64,000 bases of DNA, taken from Pseudoalteromonas ulvae UL12 (GTDB lineage: Bacteria > Pseudomonadota > Gammaproteobacteria > Enterobacterales > Alteromonadaceae). Every line of letters starts with the position of its first letter. The first letter of the stretch is position 1. Of this stretch, positions 30,796 through 40,863 are shown in pieces. The notes below the pieces were generated by a model. The model saw nothing but the letters and a program-made list of their open reading frames with translations, had not been told where the DNA came from and made no database searches. A program made the translations under genes and the position numbers. Where the stretch lies: contig NZ_AQHJ01000024.1 of NCBI RefSeq assembly GCF_014925405.1, positions 1-64,000 on the forward strand, written 5' to 3'.

Positions 30796-31731
30796 TTATT
30801 CTTGGCTAAACACTGCCGCGAACGACGCTAAGTCGTTGACAGACACACAACTGACTGATTTATCAATACGTTTTGCTAACCCAGATAACACTTTCCCAGG
30901 GCCAAATTCGTATGTGGTCGTAATGTCTTGCGCGACGAGTGTTTGAACTGTTTCGGTCCAACGAACTGGACTATATAATTGACGAACAAGGGCATCTTTT
31001 ATAGCGGCTTGTTCTGTTTCCACTGAGACATCAACATTATTAATCACTTTAATGTCAGTGGTATTAAATTCGATATTATTTAAATCATTGGCTAATTGTT
31101 CAGCCGCTGGCTTCATTAAAGCACAGTGTGAAGGCACTGAAACTGCCAGAGGTAAAGCGCGTTTTGCTCCCGCTTCTTTACACGCTGCTGAGGCGCGATC
31201 AACTGCATCTTTACTGCCTGCAATCACAACTTGGCCAGGTGAGTTAAAGTTCACTGGCGCAACAACGTCACCATTGGCGACACTGTCACATGCTTGGCGC
31301 ACTAAATCGTCATCTAAACCAATAATCGCAGCCATTGAACCAGTGCCTGCGGGAACAGCTTGTTGCATGTATAAACCACGCTTTTCGACTAATTTAACTG
31401 CATCTTCGAGTGATAACACCCCTGCACAAACTAATGCTGAATACTCACCTAAGCTATGACCAGCCATGACGGTTGGTTGTTGGCCACCTTGAGCTAACCA
31501 GTGACGATAAATAGCCACACTGGCCGTAAGCAATGCCGGTTGTGTTTTATCAGTTTGATTAAGAGTCGCTTCTGGTCCATCTAAAACTAACTGTGCTAAA
31601 TCATAGCCTAAAGCCGCTGAAGCTTGTGCGAACGTGGCTTTAACCACTTCAGACTCTGCAAGCAAATCAGCTAACATACCGACAGATTGAGAACCTTGAC
31701 CTGGAAATAAGATCGCGAATTTTTCTGACAT
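30796..31731 (-). CDS. fabD: Malonyl-CoA:ACP transacylase FabD
   Basis: 311 residues. The N-terminal FPGQGSQ, the nucleophile elbow MAGHSLGEYSALVCAG and the catalytic His in AVSVPSHCALM are typical. It loads malonate onto ACP. The 127-bp gap upstream separates it from plsX; in many relatives fabH sits there, but no such gene is present. Confidence 0.97.
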   Translation of the reverse strand: MSEKFAILFPGQGSQSVGMLADLLAESEVVKATFAQASAALGYDLAQLVLDGPEATLNQTDKTQPALLTASVAIYRHWLAQGGQQPTVMAGHSLGEYSALVCAGVLSLEDAVKLVEKRGLYMQQAVPAGTGSMAAIIGLDDDLVRQACDSVANGDVVAPVNFNSPGQVVIAGSKDAVDRASAACKEAGAKRALPLAVSVPSHCALMKPAAEQLANDLNNIEFNTTDIKVINNVDVSVETEQAAIKDALVRQLYSPVRWTETVQTLVAQDITTTYEFGPGKVLSGLAKRIDKSVSCVSVNDLASFAAVFSQE

Positions 31732-31858
31732 AAAGTTTCTTCTTTTACATGAAAAATAAATAATTGATTAAGGATGATAGAATGAAATTTATTGTTGTGG
31801 GAATTTCCAAACCAGCATCATAATAAGCCCACTGACAACATAACAACTTGATTGGTCG

Positions 31859-32896
31859 TTATTGTTCAGCAGCGCTGTTTTTTAAAACCTGCTCAAATTT
31901 GTGCTGAATTTTTTCTGGTAACTGACGCTCAACCTCTCGTACAGCTTCTTTTATTGCTGCATAAAAGGCCTTTTCTGAGGCATTTCCATGACTTTTCACC
32001 ACAATACCGCGCAATCCTACCAGACTTGCACCATTATACTGGTCGGGGTTCACCCTTTTATAGAGCTTTTTTAAAACAGGAGTGAGTAATAAAGCAAGAA
32101 CCTTGTAAAAAATGCTCTTATTTAGTGCTTTATTTAATTTGTGGAAGATCAGTTTTGCAATGCCTTCGCATGTTTTAAGGGCCACATTACCGACAAAACC
32201 ATCACAGACAATGACATCTGCTTTGCCTGTAAAAATATCACTGCCCTCACTATAACCAATGTAATTGAGATCGGGGCAAGCTTGCATCAACTTGGCCGCT
32301 TCTTTTATACACTCATGACCTTTAATTTCCTCAGCACCAATATTCAATAAACTCACACGGGCTTTTGTTAGGTTTTGCGCTTGTTCAGCGACAACAGAGC
32401 CCATAATGGCAAACTGAAATAAGGTTTGCGCGTCACAAATAACATTGGCGCCTAGGTCGAGTAAGTAAACTGGTTTAGGTGTTTGAGTGGGTACTGAAGA
32501 TATCAAAGCTGGACGGTTAATGCCCGGGAGCATTTTGAGCACATAATGGGCTGTGGCCAGTAATGCGCCTGTATTTCCCGCACTGACACACGCTTGGGCA
32601 CGACCAGATTTAACCAGTTCAAGTGCGATGCGCATTGACGAATCTTTTTTGTTTCGCAGTGCTAAAGAGGGTTTATCATCATTGTTAACAACTTCAGAAC
32701 AATGTTGAATATGAATTCTTGGGTGTGTTAATGCACCACGCTTATCTAATTCAGTGCGAATTAGGCGCTCATTACCACATAGGATAAGTGTAAGGTGTTC
32801 AATAGAGTTCACTGCATCGACTGCAGCTGGAAGAGATGAACGGGGGCCGTAATCGCCCCCCATTATATCTAACGCTATGGTTAGATTATTTGGCAT
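31859..32896 (-). CDS. plsX: Phosphate acyltransferase PlsX
   Basis: 345 residues. [11 protein letters not shown] at the start, [17 protein letters not shown] and [17 protein letters not shown] are PlsX marks. It makes acyl-phosphate from acyl-ACP for the first step of phospholipid synthesis. It lies just downstream of rpmF (23 bases), as in E. coli, and before fabD. Confidence 0.96.
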   Translation of the reverse strand: MPNNLTIALDIMGGDYGPRSSLPAAVDAVNSIEHLTLILCGNERLIRTELDKRGALTHPRIHIQHCSEVVNNDDKPSLALRNKKDSSMRIALELVKSGRAQACVSAGNTGALLATAHYVLKMLPGINRPALISSVPTQTPKPVYLLDLGANVICDAQTLFQFAIMGSVVAEQAQNLTKARVSLLNIGAEEIKGHECIKEAAKLMQACPDLNYIGYSEGSDIFTGKADVIVCDGFVGNVALKTCEGIAKLIFHKLNKALNKSIFYKVLALLLTPVLKKLYKRVNPDQYNGASLVGLRGIVVKSHGNASEKAFYAAIKEAVREVERQLPEKIQHKFEQVLKNSAAEQ

Positions 32897-32919
32897 AAAA
32901 TAATCTCTTAATTAAGAAA

Positions 32920-33084
32920 TTAAATTACTTTAACGCCTTTGTAGTAACCGTCAGCAGTTACGTGGTGACGACGATGAGTCTCACCAGAAACTTGGTCAAC
33001 AGTTAAAGTTGGTCCGCTGATCGCATCGTGCGAACGACGTGTGCCGCGTTTTGCACGAGACTTTTTGCTTTTTTGTACAGCCAT
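32920..33084 (-). CDS. rpmF: Ribosomal protein bL32
   Basis: 54 residues, read directly from the [21 protein letters not shown] followed by [12 protein letters not shown] and ending YYKGVKVI. This is the typical bL32 of gammaproteobacteria. No zinc cysteines, as in E. coli. The start ATG (33082-33084) follows TTAGGAGAAGGCTA, a strong ribosome site, only 10 bases after yceD. The gene is too short for most automatic ORF lists but is certain from sequence. Confidence 0.97.
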   Translation of the reverse strand: MAVQKSKKSRAKRGTRRSHDAISGPTLTVDQVSGETHRRHHVTADGYYKGVKVI

Positions 33085-33094
33085 TAGCCTTCTC

Positions 33095-33619
33095 CTAAGA
33101 GTTTTTCTTAAGTTGTTTCAAAATTTCAAATGGATTTGGTTTATCATCTTGTTCGTCAATTTCACCAAAGCTTAAAGGCTCTTCTGAATAACGACAAGTT
33201 GATTCTTCATGCATTGGTACTATAGGTATAGCCAAAATCAGTTCATCTTCGATAAGCTGATGAAGATCGACCTCACCTTCCTCATTTAACTCAACAACTT
33301 CATAGTAGTCAGGCAAATGATCAGACGATTTGCCCGCAGCAATCGCTGCATAAGCTAAGTCTATTTCCAAATCCAACCCAATATCCCCATTACAGCGTTG
33401 GCACGTTAAAGTAACTGATGTATTCGCGTTTCCGTAAATCGCCAGTCGCTCTTGCGCGTCATACTTGCAATGGATTTTTACCTGTACCTCGCCTACTTCA
33501 TCTTGTACAAGTTTCTCTAAACGAGAAAGCTTGTTGAGCTCCACAATACCTTCATAAGCAAGGCGTTGTTTTGCTACTTTTACAGGATCAATAGTCTTAG
33601 GAATCTTTACCTTTTGCAT
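33095..33619 (-). CDS. yceD: YceD / DUF177 protein (23S rRNA accumulation)
   Basis: About 174 residues from ATG 33617-33619 ([20 protein letters not shown]), the start matched by E. coli YceD; the open frame continues 21 codons further up to 33682. The CKYDAQERL...[14 protein letters not shown] segment holds the conserved CxxC. YceD (also called YceD/DUF177) is needed for normal 23S rRNA levels in plants and bacteria. It is coupled to rpmF with a 10-base gap, the universal arrangement. Confidence 0.92.
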   Translation of the reverse strand: MQKVKIPKTIDPVKVAKQRLAYEGIVELNKLSRLEKLVQDEVGEVQVKIHCKYDAQERLAIYGNANTSVTLTCQRCNGDIGLDLEIDLAYAAIAAGKSSDHLPDYYEVVELNEEGEVDLHQLIEDELILAIPIVPMHEESTCRYSEEPLSFGEIDEQDDKPNPFEILKQLKKNS

Positions 33620-33737
33620 AGGGGCTGCATCATATAGATAGTTACCAACATAGTCAAAATAAAAATAAACTTTCCTTTGCATTTCGCACCTTAGGGGCCT
33701 ACTCTGCTCAGAAATTGCATTATCACATAGGAATCAT

Positions 33738-34331
33738 ATGACCGCACGCATCATTTTAGCTTCTACTTCCGTGTTTCGTCAGTCTCTTTTGCAAAAATTC
33801 AATATTCCCTTTGAGGTCTGCTCACCCCGAGTTGATGAGACCGCTATTGAAAATGAAACAGCCGAAGAGTTAGTGAAACGATTAGCCATAGCGAAAGCCC
33901 AAGCAGTTGTTAAACAAGGTGACGCCGGGATTGTCATTGGTTCAGATCAAGTGGCGTTATTCAAGGGTCAGATATTAGGCAAACCCCATACTCGAGAAAA
34001 TGCCATCGCACAGTTAATGAAGTTCAGTGGCCAAAAAGTGCAGTTTCTCACCGGGCTGGCGTTAGTCAATTCAGCGACACAGGAAGTGCAAGTCACTGTT
34101 GAAACCTTTAATGTCTACTTTAGAACTCTCACTGAAAAACAAATAGCGCAATACGTTGACGCTGAGCAGCCACTTAATTGCGCCGGGAGCTTTAAAAGTG
34201 AGGGTCTCGGCATTTGCTTATTTGAACGTTTTGAAGGACGAGACCCTAATTCATTAATTGGCTTGCCTTTAATGGCTCTCAACGAAATGCTACTAACCTG
34301 GCAAATTGATATTTTGTCGATGCAGGGATAA
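33738..34331 (+). CDS. yceF: Maf-type 7-methyl-GTP pyrophosphatase
   Basis: 197 residues of the Maf nucleotide pyrophosphatase family. The N-terminal LASTSVFRQSLLQKF, the GSDQVALF segment with the catalytic Asp, and GSFKSEGLGICLFERFEGRDPNSLIGLPL are typical of the YceF branch that prefers m7GTP. It is cytoplasmic and thought to clear modified nucleotides. It is divergent from yceD and converges on the HAD phosphatase gene. Confidence 0.93.
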   Translation: MTARIILASTSVFRQSLLQKFNIPFEVCSPRVDETAIENETAEELVKRLAIAKAQAVVKQGDAGIVIGSDQVALFKGQILGKPHTRENAIAQLMKFSGQKVQFLTGLALVNSATQEVQVTVETFNVYFRTLTEKQIAQYVDAEQPLNCAGSFKSEGLGICLFERFEGRDPNSLIGLPLMALNEMLLTWQIDILSMQG

Positions 34332-34354
34332 ATCGAGACATCAATAACACGCTA

Positions 34355-34990
34355 TTAGACGTACTCCAAGAGCTGTTGGAGCTCATCAATCACCACTATC
34401 GGATGGTACGGTAAAAGCTCTTGGGCACGACACACACCAAAACTCACACCAATTCGATCCATGTTGATGGCCTGCGCCATTTTTAAATCTATCGTTGTGT
34501 CGCCTACCATCACCGCTTGCGACACACACACATTCGCTTCATTCAGTAATTGATTAAGCATATCGGGTGAAGGTTTTGAGTCTGTTTCGTCTGAACTGCG
34601 ACTTAAATCCACATATTGATCTAGCCCAGTTTCATTTAATAGACAATCTAAGCCGGGTCGTCCTTTTCCTGTTGCTATCGCAATCTTATAACCGCGCCTT
34701 TTTAATGATTGCATGACTGATTTTGCACCATCAAATAAAGGAGTCGCGATTGTCGATGATTGATAATGGTGCTTGTATGCATCAATTAATTGCGCGTGCA
34801 ACATGCTATGAGAGGGATACAAAGTGTCAACCGCTTGAGGGAGGCTCATACCAATAATTGATTTGACAGATTGTGCACTAACAGGAGCTAATTGACACGA
34901 TACGGCAGCATTGTGCATCGCACTCACAATACGAGGCACCGAATCCATTAAGGTGCCATCCCAATCAAAAATGACCAGCTTATAACGCAT
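34355..34990 (-). CDS. HAD-superfamily phosphatase
   Basis: About 211 residues from the ATG at 34988-34990 (MRYKLVIFDWDGTLMDS). An upstream extension of 36 codons is open but lies wholly within rluC, so this start is preferred. HAD motifs are DWDGTLMDS (nucleophile and acid Asp), IATGK (motif II), a Lys before KPSPDML, and VGDTTIDLKMA (motif IV). It resembles phosphoglycolate phosphatase / YjjG-like enzymes; the substrate is not known. It overlaps the end of rluC by 11 bases and is the standard neighbour of rluC in this order. Confidence 0.9.
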   Translation of the reverse strand: MRYKLVIFDWDGTLMDSVPRIVSAMHNAAVSCQLAPVSAQSVKSIIGMSLPQAVDTLYPSHSMLHAQLIDAYKHHYQSSTIATPLFDGAKSVMQSLKRRGYKIAIATGKGRPGLDCLLNETGLDQYVDLSRSSDETDSKPSPDMLNQLLNEANVCVSQAVMVGDTTIDLKMAQAINMDRIGVSFGVCRAQELLPYHPIVVIDELQQLLEYV

Positions 34991-35942
34991 GATCTTCACG
35001 TAATTTGATAATCGTACGCTTAAGTACTGCATCCAATGGCGCTTCAACACGCATTGTTTGCTCCAGTTTTGGATGATAAAAAGCCAGATCATGGGCATGT
35101 AAAAATAAACGGTTTAAACCAAAACCTTTCATTTTGTCATCAAATTCAGTGATGCCGTATTTGTCATCACATGCAATTGGATGCCCTTTACATTGTGTAT
35201 GAACACGAATTTGGTGAGTTCGACCCGTAACTGGTGAGGCTTGCACTAAGGTGCCATCACGAAAACGTTCTAAGACACGAAAACGGGTGTGTGAGGGTTT
35301 CCCTTCTTCGTGATCGACCCTGACCACACGCTCACCTGATTGCAAAGTGTTTTTACGCAGTGGCTCAGTGACATTTTTTGTCTTAGATAACCATTCACCA
35401 GATACCAATGCCCAATAATTTTTTTCCATGGTTTTTTCACGTAACTGATCATGGAGACTTTTTAATACTGAACGTTTTTTCGAAATCAACAAACAACCTG
35501 ATGTATCCCTATCTAAACGATGCACTAACTCAAGGCTTCGCTCTTCAGGGCGTAATGTCCGCATGGCTTCGATTAAGCCATAACTTAAGCCGCTCCCACC
35601 ATGAACCGCCATGCCAGACGGTTTATTAATCACGATTAGATATTTATCTTCGTACAAAATCGCATCTTCTAGACGGCTAATCACATCTAGATTTTTAGGC
35701 ACAAACTCTTCTTTTTCGGCCATTTTAATCGGTGGAATGCGTACTTCGTCACCCACTTGTAACTTATAAACTGGTTTGATCCGTTTTTTATTAACACGTA
35801 CCTCACCCTTACGTAAAATTCGGTAAATGGCGCTTTTTGGCACACCCTTTAACTTCGTTATCAAAAAGTTATCTATTCGCTGCCCATCATGGTCTTCTGT
35901 AACTGTATGAAAAATAACTTGCGTTCCGAGTTTTTCTGACAT
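34980..35942 (-). CDS. rluC: 23S rRNA pseudouridine synthase RluC
   Basis: 320 residues. An N-terminal S4 domain (RIDNFLITKLKGVPKSAIYRILRKGEVRVNKKR) is followed by the RluA-type catalytic domain, with the Asp in HRLDRDTSGCLLISK and the tail GRTHQIRVH. It makes pseudouridines 955, 2504 and 2580 in E. coli 23S rRNA. It is divergent from rne with a 443-bp spacer, a conserved arrangement. Confidence 0.95.
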   Translation of the reverse strand: MSEKLGTQVIFHTVTEDHDGQRIDNFLITKLKGVPKSAIYRILRKGEVRVNKKRIKPVYKLQVGDEVRIPPIKMAEKEEFVPKNLDVISRLEDAILYEDKYLIVINKPSGMAVHGGSGLSYGLIEAMRTLRPEERSLELVHRLDRDTSGCLLISKKRSVLKSLHDQLREKTMEKNYWALVSGEWLSKTKNVTEPLRKNTLQSGERVVRVDHEEGKPSHTRFRVLERFRDGTLVQASPVTGRTHQIRVHTQCKGHPIACDDKYGITEFDDKMKGFGLNRLFLHAHDLAFYHPKLEQTMRVEAPLDAVLKRTIIKLREDHAL

Positions 35943-36385
35943 TGCCTAATCACTGATTTGAGTAATAATTTTAGTTGCTAACAGGTAATGAATAGTGGGA
36001 TAATCCGACCGTAAATTACCTGTTAAACAGGAATTTTGGTGCTTTTTTGCACAAAAAGGAAGTGGTGCTGCACACTTCGGATACAAGATCATACAGATAC
36101 AAGCTAAGTTTTCCAAAGCTTTTAATAGATATCCGAATAACTCGTGCCTTCAACCTACGACGGTGAGCGTAATATATCGTCAGAACCGTTGAACACCCTG
36201 CCTTCAAAAAAGCGAACGTAACGATTTTGTCAAAACTTATATGGCGAATATTGTTCAGTTTGAAAAGCGTAATACTATCTCCCCCGACAGACATCCAGTC
36301 GTGAGACTGCACAAAAATAAAGGGGTGTCTGAACTGATGATAATGAACCGTATAAGCAAGCAAGACACATAAATAGAGTAACAAT
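35943..36385. promoter_or_regulatory. rluC-rne divergent spacer, probable long rne leader
   Basis: 443 bp without a credible gene. GAAGTG and CACTTC near 36059-36078 can form a stem around GTGCTGCA, and the sequence before the rne start is AT-rich. In E. coli the rne leader of 361 bases binds RNase E and lets it control its own mRNA; a similar role is likely here but no conserved hairpin could be proven by eye. Promoters for both genes must lie here. Confidence 0.5.
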
Positions 36386-39300
36386 ATGAAACGTATGCTA
36401 ATCAATGCGACGCAGCAAGAAGAAATGCGCGTGGCACTGGTTGACGGTCAGCGCTTATACGATCTAGATATCGAAAGCCCTGGTCACGAACAGAAAAAAG
36501 CCAATATCTATAAAGGTAAAATTACCCGCGTAGAACCTAGTCTAGAAGCTGCATTTGTTGATTATGGTGCACAGCGTCATGGCTTCTTACCCCTCAAAGA
36601 AATTGCCCGTACTTACTTTCCTAAAGATTATAACTTCAGTGGTCGTCCAAACATCAAAGATGTGATCAAAGAAGGTCAAGAAGTCATTGTTCAAGTAGAC
36701 AAAGAAGAACGAGGCCAAAAAGGTGCTGCGCTAACAACATTTATCAGCGTTGCAGGTAGTTACCTTGTTTTAATGCCAAATAACCCACGAGCAGGTGGTA
36801 TATCACGGCGCATTGAAGGTGATGAGCGTACTGAATTAAAAGATGCGTTAAGCCGTTTGCAACTTCCTAAAGGTATGGGACTCATTGTACGTACCGCGGG
36901 TGTGGGTAAATCATTCGAAGAACTCGATTACGACTTAAAAGCATTGCTTATCCATTGGGATGCCATTGTCACAGCATCAGAAAAAGGTCCAGCTCCTTTT
37001 TTGATTCACCAAGAAAGTAATGTGATTTTCCGTGCAATTCGCGACTATTTACGTCGTGACATTGGCGAGATCCTTATCGATAAAGCGCGCGTTTTTGAAG
37101 AAGCAAAAGCCCACATTGAGCGCTTCCGTCCTGATTTTATGAGCCGTGTAAAGCTATACAAAGGTGATGTACCTTTATTTACACACTATCAAATTGAAAG
37201 CCAAATTGAATCTGCCTTCCAACGTGAAGTGCGTTTACCTTCTGGTGGTTCTATTGTCATTGATCCAACTGAAGCGCTGACTTCTATTGATATCAACTCA
37301 TCAAAAGCAACCAAAGGCGGTGATATTGAAGAAACCGCTTTTAACACCAACTTAGAAGCTGCGGATGAAATTGCCCGTCAATTGCGTTTACGTGATTTAG
37401 GCGGCCTGATTGTTATCGATTTTATCGATATGACCCCTCCTCGTCATCAACGTGAAGTTGAAAATCGCTTAAAAGACGCCGTACGCCCAGACCGCGCACG
37501 TGTCCAAATAGGTAAGATTTCACGATTTGGTTTGTTAGAGATGTCGCGCCAACGTCTTCGCCCGTCTCTTGGTGAAGCGAGCCAAGGCACGTGTCCTCGT
37601 TGTAATGGTCAAGGTACTATTCGCTCAAACGAATCTATCGCATTATCGATTTTACGTCTTATCGAAGAAGAAGCGATTAAAGACAATACAGCGCAAGTCA
37701 ACGCACAAGTGCCTGTCAATGTTGCTGCATATTTGCTGAACGAAAAACGTCGCAGTGTCCGCAGTATTGAAAAGCATCATGGTTGTGATGTCGTGATTAT
37801 TCCTAATCAACACATGGAAACACCGCATTACGAAGTTCAGCGCTTAAAGAGCGATGATACAATCGAAACAGTGAGCTATGGCCAAATCAAAAAGCCGGAC
37901 ACTTACACACACGATGTATCTAAAGTACAAAAAATTGAGAAAGAGCAGCCTGTTTTACAAGGTGTGATTACACCGACCGCCCCTGCTCCTACTAGTGCAC
38001 CAAAAGCAGCGACTAAACCAGAAAACAAACAATCAAGCGGCGAAAGTATTTTCACTAAGCTCGCTAATTGGGTTAAGGCACTCTTTGCTGCAGAAGAGAA
38101 AGAGCCAGAAAAAGACACTAAAACGACCAGCCAGCCGCCGCGTCGTAACAACCGTAATCAAGATGGGCGTAGACGTAATAACCGTACGCGTAACCCACGT
38201 CGAAATGGTGAAAACACAGATAAAGACGTTCAAACAGCAGATAAGCCTCAACGGGATTCTGTCGAAGCACGTGAGCCACGTAATAAACGTCGTCGCAATT
38301 CACCTAATCGTAAACCCGTTGCTGATAAAGAAACCAATGACTTAAATACAGAGACTGAACAAAAGTCAGTACCTAAAGTCAAAGAACGTCGTCAACGTCG
38401 CAATGTACGAAAAAAAGTCCGTTTACAAGATGAGCAACCAGTTGTAGAACAACCGGCTCCTATTGTTGCTGACGAATCGATTATCGATGAAGCGCCAGTT
38501 GTCACTGTTAAAGAAGTGATCACACAACCTGTTGTAACTGAGTCACAACCACAAGTTGCTGAAGTTCAAGCTGAGCACATCACTGAAACTGACAAAGCAG
38601 CAACTCAAGATGCCGATGCAATAAAAGCAGAACAGCTTGAAGCAGATGCTCAATCAACTGATGCAGATGAAAAAGAACCACGCAGTCGCTCTCGTCGTTC
38701 GCCACGTCATCTTCGTGCCGCAGGTCAAAAACGTCGTAAACCAAATGAGTCTAACGAATCTGCCATTGTACTCGAGACGGTTGAATCACCAGGGTTTGTG
38801 CCAGTGGCCGATCAAGAAATGGCCGCACAACAAGCTGCTCAAGATTTAAACTCTGATGCACCACTGACTCAAGTAGTACCTACTCCAGTGAATGAAACTG
38901 TTGAAGAAGCTATTGAGACCACTAAGGCTGCAGAGACTGTTGAAGTAACACCTGAAGTCATTGTTGAAACCACAGAATCAGCATCGGTTAATACCGACAG
39001 CGAAGATCAGCCTGTGGCCGTACAAGCTCCAGAGCAAGACACTGCACCTGTCGCTGAAGTTGAATCGACACCAGCGCAAGAAGTAGACAACAGCGTTGAA
39101 CCCGTTGTTGAGACGCAAACTACTGCTGAACCTGAAGTGTCTGAAGCAATCGTTGAAACAGTGGTGGAAGCTGTAGCTGAAACAATCGTTGAAACGCCTG
39201 TTGAAACCACAGAGACAACACCTGCCGTGGTCAGTACAACCCGTGCAATTGCCCGTGCAAGTGCACCGATGACCAAGCCTACTCAAGTTGAGTCTGGTGA

Positions 39301-39427
39301 AATCATCACAATCCCAAGTGCGATGCCTGCAGATTTAAGACCTGTTACAGTGCAAAGCCAGCCTTCTGGCTCGGTTGCACCAACAAGTCGTGCTAGCGCA
39401 CCTATGGCTAAACCTGCTGAAGTTTAA
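36386..39427 (+). CDS. rne: Ribonuclease E
   Basis: 1013 residues. The catalytic half (to about 520) has the S1 domain ([23 protein letters not shown]...GFLPLKE), the metal-binding DNase I-like part ([11 protein letters not shown]) and the zinc-link CPRCNGQG. The C-terminal half is a disordered, charged scaffold. It has an arginine-rich RNA-binding stretch near 590-650 ([15 protein letters not shown]) and long Glu/Val/Thr-rich parts. Near the C-terminus RASAPMTKP recurs as RASAPMAKP at the very end. It is the core of the RNA degradosome, attached to the inner membrane through an amphipathic segment (around [14 protein letters not shown]). A terminator follows. Confidence 0.97.
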   Translation: MKRMLINATQQEEMRVALVDGQRLYDLDIESPGHEQKKANIYKGKITRVEPSLEAAFVDYGAQRHGFLPLKEIARTYFPKDYNFSGRPNIKDVIKEGQEVIVQVDKEERGQKGAALTTFISVAGSYLVLMPNNPRAGGISRRIEGDERTELKDALSRLQLPKGMGLIVRTAGVGKSFEELDYDLKALLIHWDAIVTASEKGPAPFLIHQESNVIFRAIRDYLRRDIGEILIDKARVFEEAKAHIERFRPDFMSRVKLYKGDVPLFTHYQIESQIESAFQREVRLPSGGSIVIDPTEALTSIDINSSKATKGGDIEETAFNTNLEAADEIARQLRLRDLGGLIVIDFIDMTPPRHQREVENRLKDAVRPDRARVQIGKISRFGLLEMSRQRLRPSLGEASQGTCPRCNGQGTIRSNESIALSILRLIEEEAIKDNTAQVNAQVPVNVAAYLLNEKRRSVRSIEKHHGCDVVIIPNQHMETPHYEVQRLKSDDTIETVSYGQIKKPDTYTHDVSKVQKIEKEQPVLQGVITPTAPAPTSAPKAATKPENKQSSGESIFTKLANWVKALFAAEEKEPEKDTKTTSQPPRRNNRNQDGRRRNNRTRNPRRNGENTDKDVQTADKPQRDSVEAREPRNKRRRNSPNRKPVADKETNDLNTETEQKSVPKVKERRQRRNVRKKVRLQDEQPVVEQPAPIVADESIIDEAPVVTVKEVITQPVVTESQPQVAEVQAEHITETDKAATQDADAIKAEQLEADAQSTDADEKEPRSRSRRSPRHLRAAGQKRRKPNESNESAIVLETVESPGFVPVADQEMAAQQAAQDLNSDAPLTQVVPTPVNETVEEAIETTKAAETVEVTPEVIVETTESASVNTDSEDQPVAVQAPEQDTAPVAEVESTPAQEVDNSVEPVVETQTTAEPEVSEAIVETVVEAVAETIVETPVETTETTPAVVSTTRAIARASAPMTKPTQVESGEIITIPSAMPADLRPVTVQSQPSGSVAPTSRASAPMAKPAEV

Positions 39428-39441
39428 ATCTCTGCAGTGAT

Positions 39442-39473
39442 AAAAAAAGCAGCTCATTTGAGCTGCTTTTTTT
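39442..39473 (+). terminator. Terminator after rne
   Basis: AAAAAAAGCAGCTC and GAGCTGCTTTTTTT pair around a short loop, with a T run on the plus strand. Confidence 0.9.
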
Positions 39474-39564
39474 GTATCTGATGTTTAAAGAACCAGCACT
39501 GAGAATTATCAATACTTTAACCTCAGTTTAAGTTAAATAGACCTTCCATGGCCTTACTTAAAAA

Positions 39565-40584
39565 CTAAACGTCCTCTTGTTCGGATAAATATTTTTGTAA
39601 CTGCTCTTTTAAATTTGCAGGGATCCCTTTGATCAGCAAAGTATCAGTGTGCTCATTGTATTGAATACGATCACCGAGATGTTTTCGCTCGAAACTGACA
39701 CTCACTCCGCCACCGACTCCTGAAAATTTCACCATACTCGTGACTGTTTTCTTATCTACCGGGAATGTTTCTTCTAAATCATAGCGTTGTTCACGATAAA
39801 ACGTATCAAACGACGTCCCATCACCTTTGCTAATAGTGTCTGATAACGAGACAACATCCGCATCGCTGCCCGTTGTCACACAATCATTACAGTAATCAAA
39901 GACCTGCTTACGTAAATCGTTCTTTTCTGTGCGATCGAATTCCTGCTCAGCAAAATAATCTTCAACCGCTTCGAGCATGACTTGGCTTTGCTGTTTAGCA
40001 TCAATCCCTTCTTCACAACCTAGAAAATCAAGGAAGAAATCAGCGACTTTACGACCTGCTCGCCCTTTAATAAACGAAACATAACGATTATCTTCAGGCT
40101 GAGCCGACCATTGTGCAAGGTTAATTCTGGCCGCTAATTGCATGCGACTAATATCGAGGTGACGTGATGATGCTAAATCTAAATCAGATGTGATGGTGTA
40201 ATGATCTTTAATATTAATTAACGCAATCATCATATAATCATCAGCGACATATCGATAATGGCAAAAGACTAAATAACCGGTTTCGTTAAAGGCGTATTTA
40301 TTCAATTCTTCTTTTAAAACGTCTGTAGCCTGCTCTGTCATATTCCAAAAATGACAGTCCCCTTTACGATAGCTTTGCAATGCACTGGCTACCACACTAT
40401 TTTTGTCTGCACTAAAACCACAAAACCCTTTGCCAGGTTTTCCATTGTAGGCATGGTGGAGTTGTTCGATGAATACTTCAACACGATCATTTATCGGCAT
40501 CTCATCATTTCGTAGATGGATATCGATTTTTTCGTCTTTTTTGTCGACATAATGAACGACTAACCTCTCAACTTGTGTTGTCAT
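39565..40584 (-). CDS. yejK: Nucleoid-associated protein YejK
   Basis: About 339 residues from MTTQVERLVVHYVDK; the frame extends seven codons further but this start fits the family. YejK (NdpA, 37-kDa nucleoid protein) is recognised by its N-terminal strand pattern, the RKGDCHFW and HYTITSDLDLASSRHLDISRMQLAARINL segments, and FIKGRAGRKVADFFLDFLGC. It binds the chromosome; the detailed role is unclear. It is divergent from yejL, as in E. coli and Shewanella. Confidence 0.95.
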   Translation of the reverse strand: MTTQVERLVVHYVDKKDEKIDIHLRNDEMPINDRVEVFIEQLHHAYNGKPGKGFCGFSADKNSVVASALQSYRKGDCHFWNMTEQATDVLKEELNKYAFNETGYLVFCHYRYVADDYMMIALINIKDHYTITSDLDLASSRHLDISRMQLAARINLAQWSAQPEDNRYVSFIKGRAGRKVADFFLDFLGCEEGIDAKQQSQVMLEAVEDYFAEQEFDRTEKNDLRKQVFDYCNDCVTTGSDADVVSLSDTISKGDGTSFDTFYREQRYDLEETFPVDKKTVTSMVKFSGVGGGVSVSFERKHLGDRIQYNEHTDTLLIKGIPANLKEQLQKYLSEQEDV

Positions 40585-40632
40585 CTTTGTTTTTCGCGCC
40601 TCCAATGTTAATATGCGAGCAATTTTTCTTGT

Positions 40633-40860
40633 ATGAAGAAACCTTTAATGCCAATTTTATCAAAATACTCAAATGAACAAGTCGAATCAATCGTCGATGA
40701 ACTGATTGCAGTTTTATCAAAACATAATGCGCCGGTCGACTTGAGTTTAATGTGTTTGGGTAACACCCTGACACATATTATCAAAGAACATGTGCCTGAG
40801 TCTAAACAAGCTGACCTAACAAGCAATTTTGCAGCAGCGTTAAGACAGTCGGTAAAATAA
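40633..40860 (+). CDS. yejL: YejL (DUF1414) protein
   Basis: 75 residues, helical. It matches E. coli YejL (SKYSNEQVESIVDELIAVLSKHNAPVDLSLMCLGNTLTHIIKEHVP). Function not known. It lies 3 bases before yejM and is almost always found with yejK and yejM. Confidence 0.93.
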   Translation: MKKPLMPILSKYSNEQVESIVDELIAVLSKHNAPVDLSLMCLGNTLTHIIKEHVPESKQADLTSNFAAALRQSVK

Positions 40861-40863
40861 TCA

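Noticed and set aside
33620..33682. 21-residue N-terminal extension of YceD
   Set aside because: The conserved YceD sequence starts at [12 protein letters not shown]; the extension is low-complexity aromatic.
34991..35098. 36-residue N-terminal extension of the HAD phosphatase
   Set aside because: It overlaps rluC and lacks any family similarity; the HAD domain begins exactly at the internal ATG.
36016..36405. 129-residue frame opposite the rne leader
   Set aside because: Low-complexity basic/hydrophobic sequence that runs into the rne start; the region is a typical long rne leader.
37903..39286. Frames antisense to the RNase E tail
   Set aside because: They arise from the repetitive, biased composition of the tail codons and have no start signals.
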